Below the pieces are notes generated by a model that saw nothing but the letters and a program-made list of their open reading frames with translations, was not told where the DNA came from and ran no database searches. DNA of 64,000 nucleotides, taken from the NCBI GenBank assembly GCA_963082875.1, contig OY720099.1, positions 17,527,066-17,591,065 of the forward strand. The letters run 5' to 3'. Source of the DNA: Corella eumyota (lineage: Eukaryota > Chordata > Ascidiacea > Phlebobranchia > Corellidae). The position numbers and the translations under genes are program-made. Positions 58,201 to 64,000 of this stretch are shown here, piece by piece. How positions within the stretch are numbered: the first letter of the stretch is position 1; each line of letters begins with the position of its first letter.

Positions 58201-61200
58201 CATAAGAAAATTGTTTCTTCTGAAAAATTTTTTTTTCATATTTTTGATTTTTATTTTTTTGGATTTTTTTTCAGGAAAATGGCCAGATATGGGAGGTGAT
58301 ATTTTATTTGAGGATAGTTATAATCAAATGCTAGGAATGGGTTCATTTCACGGAGATTTTCCACCTCAAGAACGATTTTCAAGAAAAGTTTTTGTCGGCG
58401 GTTTGCCTCCTGATATAGATGAAGGTAAAACGTTTTTATCAAAAAAAATTTTTTTAAGCAAAATTAGCAGAAAAAAATTAATCTTTAAGTGCTGATAAGT
58501 ATATTTAATCAAAAATCAATTTAACTACATGTGAATTTTTTGTCCTTAATTGAATCTCTGTTTTTGCACCTAAACATTTGTTTACACACCTTATTTTACA
58601 TTTAAGGCAATAGTAATGATTTAGTAATAAATTGATATTTTTCAGAGGAAATTACGACAAGTTTTCGACATTTTGGAGCACTGGTAGTGGATTGGCCTCA
58701 CAAGGCTGAAAGTAAATCCTATTTTCCACCAAAAGGTAAATATTTTAGATTATTAAAAAAAATTATAATAAAGGTTAAAATTCAAAGAATTCGAATTTCA
58801 TGAAAGAAAAATACTATAAACTTAATGTACCAGAATTTAATCATTTTTTTAAAAAAAATTTTGCAAACGTCATTCGATAACAATCTAATATTCAATAAAA
58901 ATCTTATTACTATTATCCTGATTTCCGTAAAATCAATTGAATTTATTTTTTGAATTATATTTGAAATAATTGTATGGAATTAATAACCTCATAAGAAAGT
59001 ATAAAATAGTAGTACAGGGTCTGCATAATAAAATAATAAGCACCTGTACTCTAACCATACTTTAATTACATTATGAATGTAACACTGTGTTATATATTCA
59101 TGGTGGTTTTTATTTTAATATTCTAAAATTACATTTTATGATTAATTACAATTATTAAAATGTTTTTTGGCCTGCATAATATTTAATTAGTAGTTCGAAA
59201 TTTGTAAGAATAATATAAGTGTCATAATTTAAATAATATTTTGAATCATTTTAACATTTTCTAAAGACATCGTTTTTTTATTTTTTTATGTGGCCATATA
59301 TTTTATTTACATTTTTCTAGTATGATAGTAGGCTTGTTTTTATATTATAACATAGTAGATGATGATGATTCATTGGCATGCTTAATATGGTTTTCCTGTG
59401 TATTGTATCTCTATCAATTTTTTCCCTTATGAATAAATATCTCTCATTTTTATTTCATGAAAACAAAAATTGATTCAATTTTATTTGGTTTTTATTCAAA
59501 ACAAATTTTAAATTGGTTTAAAAACCGGTTTTAATTAAATTTAAAATTTGTTTTTATTTTTTAAATAAACCAATTAAATGTGTACTCTATTTAACTACGT
59601 TATGTTATTCATGTTTTTTATGGCAAAAACAAAACAATTTTTTTAAGTTTTTTACCAATTTAAAATAAAAAATTTTAATAATATATATTTTTTTTAGGTT
59701 ATGCTTTTCTGTTATTCCAAGATGAGTTAAGTGTTCAAACTCTTATTAGTTGCTGCATGAAAGATGGGGATAAACTTTATATCCGAGTTTCAAGCCCAAC
59801 TATTAGGGAAAAACCGGTAAGTCGAAAACTCTTTTAGGTTTTTATGCCAATTTTGTGTATACATTTACTTTTATTGAACTGATTTATCACATTTAATTAT
59901 AACAATAAAACTTATGATACGTTACCTATTTTAAAATTTTTTAACAAAGCAATAACACTTCTGAAACCCTCTACATTTAATGACATCTTACAACTTAGGA
60001 ATTTTTAATATACCCAAAGTAGGTCAGGCTAATAAAGTCACCATTAAAACAACAACACATCACCTAATCTCTTGTATTTGCTCTTATAAATATTAAATGA
60101 GCAAACTCAAATTGCTAGGTTCAAATACGACCTTGGAATTTGGCTGACAGTGACTTTGTATTGGATGGTTCGCAACCACTGGACCCAAGAAAGACCATTT
60201 TTGTGGGTGGTGTCCCAAGACCATTAAGAGCTGGTATGTTAAACTGTCAGTTGTATTAAAATATATTTTGAATTAGTGAATATTGAATAGAGTGTATAAA
60301 TTATTAATTTATAAAGCTAATAAAAAATTGGCCTAATAAAGTAAATGTTAGGTAAATTTGATATATAATTTTTTTTTTTAATTTTGAAACTTAGATTTTT
60401 ATTTAAAATCTAATAAACCCCATTTTTTAGTTGAATTGGCAATGATCATGGACAGATTATATGGTGGGGTTTGTTATGCTGGAATTGATGTAGACCCAGA
60501 ACTTAAATACCCCAAAGGGGCTGGTAGGGTAGCTTTCTCTAACCAACAAAGTTACATTGCAGCTATCAGTGCTAGATTTGTTCAACTGCAACATGGTGAT
60601 ATTGATAAAAGGGTATGTAGGGGTATTTTTATTATAGGGGGATATTTAATAAATAGGGTAAACTTTTTTTTATAAAGTGGGGTGGAATTTTTTTAAAAAG
60701 TCGTTAAAAAGTCGTTTAAAATATATTTTTAACCATTATTTACTAAATACACAGTGTATGCAAATCGTTCTAAATCATGCATAAATTTTTAAAACAAGGG
60801 AGTTCTGTATTTTTTAAGTTTACAATCACAAGACAAAAATGCAAAGTTTAGATATTTTTTGTGAGGTTCAACAATTACAAAGTAAATGTATGCAAATGTG
60901 TACAATTTTATTTTTGTAACCAGAGTGTATATACAAATACCTCTATATACAAAGTGTATATACAAATACCTTTTAAATTTTCAGTTTTATTATTCAAGCT
61001 TAATGTACCTAATGTATGCAAATCTTATTTTACATTAAATCTTTAGGTTGAGGTGAAGCCTTATGTGTTGGATGATCAGCATTGCGATGAGTGTCAAGGT
61101 TCGAGATGTGGAGGAAAATTTGCTCCATTTTTTTGCGCCAACGTCACTTGTCTTCAGGTATAGACAAAAAAAACTTTTTTGGGGAATTTTTTTTAAATAT

Positions 61201-61368
61201 TTTTAGAATATCAAATTAAAATGTTATGTGGTTTTTATATTTTTATTTTAGTATTATTGTGAGACTTGCTGGGCTTCAATCCACTCTCGTCCTGGCCGTG
61301 AATTCCACAAACCCCTCGTGAAAGAAGGGGCTGATAGAAGCCCCAGGTCGATGCCCTTTCGCTGGTAA
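46236..61368 (+). CDS. CPEB2/3/4-class cytoplasmic polyadenylation element-binding protein
   Basis: Eleven exons: 46236-47157, 47281-47452, 47614-47806, 51208-51319, 58275-58424, 58646-58735, 59698-59816, 60119-60233, 60431-60612, 61047-61157 and 61252-61368. They encode 760 residues, near CPEB4 (729). The first 300 residues are Gln/Ser-rich with several Q-runs, as in prion-like CPEB N-termini. RRM1 starts at KVFVGGLPPDI (504) and RRM2 at KTIFVGGVPRPL (611). The ZZ zinc domain has C698, C701, C706, C715, C720, C725, C728, H733 and H741. RRM2 and the ZZ domain are almost identical to vertebrate CPEB2/3/4, which separates it from CPEB1. The protein should bind U-rich 3' UTR elements and control translation. 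Either of the first two ATGs may serve. Introns 3 and 4 are about 3.4 and 7 kb, far longer than any others here. Confidence 0.95.
47807..51207. other. CPEB intron 3 (3.4 kb)
   Basis: AT-rich sequence with no recognisable exon, SINE or inverted-repeat element. Confidence 0.6.
54624..54631 (+). promoter_or_regulatory. CRE palindrome TGACGTCA in CPEB intron 4
   Basis: Perfect CREB/ATF site, followed by CpG-containing sequence (GCCGCGCGGC) about 30 bases on. Confidence 0.35.
55749..55986 (+). promoter_or_regulatory. Cluster of E-box and CRE palindromes in CPEB intron 4
   Basis: GTCACGTGAC at 55749-55758, CACGTG at 55850-55855 and 55888-55893, TGACGTCA at 55905-55912 and 55979-55986, and ETS-like CCGGAA sites between them. 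This density within 240 bases suggests an enhancer or an internal promoter. Confidence 0.45.
57163..57704. mobile_element. hAT-type MITE, copy 2
   Basis: 542 bp with the same termini as copy 1 (TAGGGATGGGC and GCCCATCCCTA) and a perfect 8-bp target duplication CCAAATAC (57155-57162 and 57705-57712). It is highly similar to copy 1 by eye, so both are probably young. No coding capacity. Confidence 0.9.
58736..59697. other. CPEB intron 6 (about 0.96 kb)
   Basis: AT-rich intron with no feature recognised. Confidence 0.5.
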
Positions 61369-64000
61369 ATCCCCCAAATTCCCCCCTCCACATCCCTAAT
61401 CCCCCTTCCCCAAAAAAATCTCTGTTTGTCTGATCTTTGGTTAATAGAATGATTTTTGTTAAAAACTGAACTTTTTGTTCTAAATCAAGAAAAAAAATTG
61501 CCATATTTTTACAATAATTCTGGGTGCAAAGGCAAAGTCGGCTGCTCTTTATATGGAAACGTGCATTTTGTCTTCTGTTTTTTTTACAAAAAAAAATGCA
61601 CAGTGTTTCCCTTTAATTATTTCTTGCCATCAATCACCACGTTGTTTGATCATCTTCAAGTTTTTATTTTGTTTTTTATTTGGGTAAATTATATTTTTCT
61701 GGCAACCCTGCAAATACCAAAGTTTCATATTTTCTATTTTTCTTTCTATAAATTTTTGTAAGATTTTTAACTATCAATTTATTATTATTAATATTATTAC
61801 TATTGTGAAATCACCTAATTTTTATCTGACTTTTTTGATGTCAGTCGTTTTTTTTCGTTGTCATAGTGACAACGATGATGTCATTGTAAATAGATTTTTA
61901 TTTAAAAGTACAGCTGTGTAGGTTTAGTTCCATATTTTTTTATTTTATTTATCAAAGGAATTTTTATTTTTTTTGGACCGCCGCCTTGCCGGCAAATTTG
62001 TTTGTATCTTGTTTGGCTGTGGATTTTTACTTTTTTGAATCTCAACAGCTCACTACACTGTGGTACCTTTAAATTCTTGATAACTTAATTGTTAACGGCG
62101 ACTTTTACTATGTTTTTGTAGTGATTATTTTTTTATACAGTTTGTTATTGGAAAGTTTTTTTGTTTTCTATTTTTTGTATCAAGCATTAACCCCCCCTCT
62201 CATTTTCTTTTATCTTTATATTTAGATAATATTTCATTTTTACCCATAATTTTTTATTTATAAATATTTGTATTAATTGCCATTATTTATTACATATATC
62301 CACAAAAAAAACTAAAAAAAAATCTGCCGGGATTAGTACTCGAAAATTACCTAAAAATTTATATATTATTCACAATGCGTGAAATTTAATTCGAAACTTT
62401 TAAAGAGCTATTTTACATTTAGTGTTGTCATCGGCCTTATGCAATTTATCGGGTTGTTATTATTTTTTTGGATTATTTTTTGTTTGCACATTTAGTACAA
62501 AGTTAAATTGTATGCATAATTTCCTTCGTAATTCACTTTTGTCATATTTTTTCGGACTTGTAAAAAAAATTGTAGAGAATCTACTGCCCGTAGTAATAAG
62601 CCATTCTCATATCGTGCAATTTTAGATTTTTCATTCAGTAGTTTTGGACACAGGCTTTATAGCGATTGCTTTACTCTTTTTATATCCCTTTTTTGCTTGC
62701 GATTTTTTTAAATGCAAAATTCATTAAATTGCTTTACTACTTTTTGTACTAAAATTATATATTATATATAGATCATTATTTTTTAGCTTTGTCTTGTTTA
62801 TTTTTTGCTACGAAAATATTCTTGTTTTTTAGAAATTTTTTAAATTAAAAAAAAAATATTTTGTTTGTGTGAAAATTTTGCATGCTGTTCCGTAATTTTA
62901 TGTTTAATGTTTCGAATGTTCGAGTCACCATGACAACGTTTTGTTTTTTAACATAATAATCATTTTCCAATAATGTCTAAATTTTAAACCTATGTAAAAC
63001 TGGTTTAAAAATTTGAATAAAAATCCAATAATTGGTTTAACCCCTCCAAAAAAAAAATCCTGACACTTGTGACATAATAGAAAAAAAAAATGACTGATTT
63101 TGCATGTTCTCTATTTGTGTTTTTGTGCAATAATATTTTTTACTTATTTATTCATAAAAGGCTGATTAATTATGTAACATATTCTTATATAAATCTTATT
63201 TTTGGCACTTAACCCTTTCATAAAAACTGGCCCTGTTTGATGCATAATTGCATGAACACTTAGTGTTTAGTGCTGAATTTTGGCCTGCAAGGGTTATTTA
63301 TACAACTGTGTGCCTGATTAGAAAATCTTTTTTTATTTTTCGATATTCTTATACTTATATTCTTTTATTACTTTGGGTAATTCATTTTTTTAAAAGTTTA
63401 TTTTTTAGTTATTAAGGTTTTTGTAAATCATGTTTTCTCTTTTTTGGTGATTTTCTGCATAATATTACCCAAGGACTAACCTAATAGCATGTCTTGTATA
63501 AATTGACAAATATTCACTAAACTTGCTTTTTGTATTCGGGTCACTTTGTTAATACAATATAAAGCCACAATAAGAACGGACTTGGATGTTGTACTCAATT
63601 AATTTTAAGTTCTTAATTTCCTAGTTGGTGACTTACTAATATTACAAAGTTGAAGTGATAGGCCAACATTATATAGGCGTAGGTAGAAATTTAGATGGCA
63701 GGGGTATAAAAGAACATACCACTATGCCAAAATCGCCCTGTTTATTAATAGATTATATTATATTCGCAAAGGTCTAAATAACATTAAAGAAAAATCATTT
63801 TGAAGAAAAGTTTAGTAGAACAATAGTTACAACACTTTTTTCAATTTGTCGCAGTATAGGCAGGCGGTCATCGATTGACCTATATGCTATAGGCCATATA
63901 GACTATTGTTCACAAATAAAATGTAAAAAAACATTTTTAGATTTTAAATTTATCTATTTTAAAGCAACCTTATTGCTCCAATAAGCACATTTTTAAAAAA
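61369..64000. other. CPEB 3' UTR and downstream unassigned sequence
   Basis: The first 1.6 kb after the stop contains at least seven TTTTTAT elements (for example 61661, 61819, 61895, 61961 and 62130). A strong AATAAA lies at 63016-63021. No exon is recognised beyond it up to the window end. Confidence 0.6.
63016..63021 (+). terminator. Candidate polyadenylation signal AATAAA of CPEB
   Basis: Canonical hexamer about 1.65 kb after the stop. Earlier non-canonical sites are possible. Confidence 0.35.

Larger units (their letters stand above)
51320..58274. other. CPEB intron 4 (7 kb)
   Basis: Contains a less AT-rich, CpG-bearing segment at about 54560-56600 with CRE and E-box palindromes, and a hAT MITE at 57163-57704. 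The minus-strand frame at 52027-52305 (92 residues) has no recognisable domain. Confidence 0.6.

Noticed and set aside
1-64000. CRISPR array or retrovirus-like element
   Set aside because: No regular spacer-repeat pattern, long terminal repeats or polymerase-like frames were seen.

Overview
The window reads as nuclear DNA of an ascidian (sea squirt), most likely a Ciona species. It is very AT-rich. Its genes have many short exons, mostly canonical GT-AG introns of a few hundred bases, and tight spacing. The gene set is metazoan or chordate in character: folate-receptor family, transgelin, excitatory amino-acid transporters, HPS4-like, SRP72 and a CPEB2/3/4-class protein. Introns carry many copies of one tRNA-headed SINE, as expected for Ciona. 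The species call is inference. Exon models were built by eye from reading frame, splice sites and phase; no transcript evidence was available.

Layout. 1-988: last exons of a polycystin/TRP-like channel (+). 1490-3385: two tandem intronless flavin proteins of the pyridoxamine-phosphate-oxidase family (+). 3963-8876: three tandem folate-receptor-like genes (-), of which one looks intact, one carries an in-frame stop and one is a decayed pseudogene. 9405-12085: a seven-exon transgelin/SM22 gene (+). 15615-20400 and 21577-24047: two tandem SLC1A (EAAT-type) glutamate transporters (+) whose 12-exon structures match phase for phase. 25545-37996: a 26-exon gene (+) for a roughly 1514-residue Asn-rich protein with a helical C-terminus, tentatively TOPAZ1-like, packed with SINEs. 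38580-43508: SRP72 (+), 16 exons. 44158-45054: an intronless HPS4-like longin protein (+). 46236-61368: a CPEB2/3/4-class translational regulator (+) with two RRMs, a ZZ zinc domain and two very long introns. 61369-64000: CPEB 3' UTR and unassigned sequence.

Mobile DNA. Nineteen copies of one tRNA-headed SINE all lie in introns between 485 and 40180, with none in the last 24 kb. A second SINE-like element sits at about 26381-26640. Two hAT-type MITEs (31549-32078, 57163-57704) each have perfect 8-bp target duplications. No retrovirus-like element, CRISPR array or true tRNA gene was recognised.

The genes do not form one pathway. They are a normal stretch of host chromosome in which local tandem duplication recurs: flavin proteins, folate-receptor-like genes, transporters, and one exon of the Asn-rich gene. 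The most interesting points are a new intron apparently created by tandem duplication inside the Asn-rich gene, loss of the expected ligand residues in the flavin-protein pair and the folate-receptor-like array, paralogue-specific GC-AG introns, duplicated heads in two SINEs, and a cluster of CRE and E-box palindromes deep in a CPEB intron.
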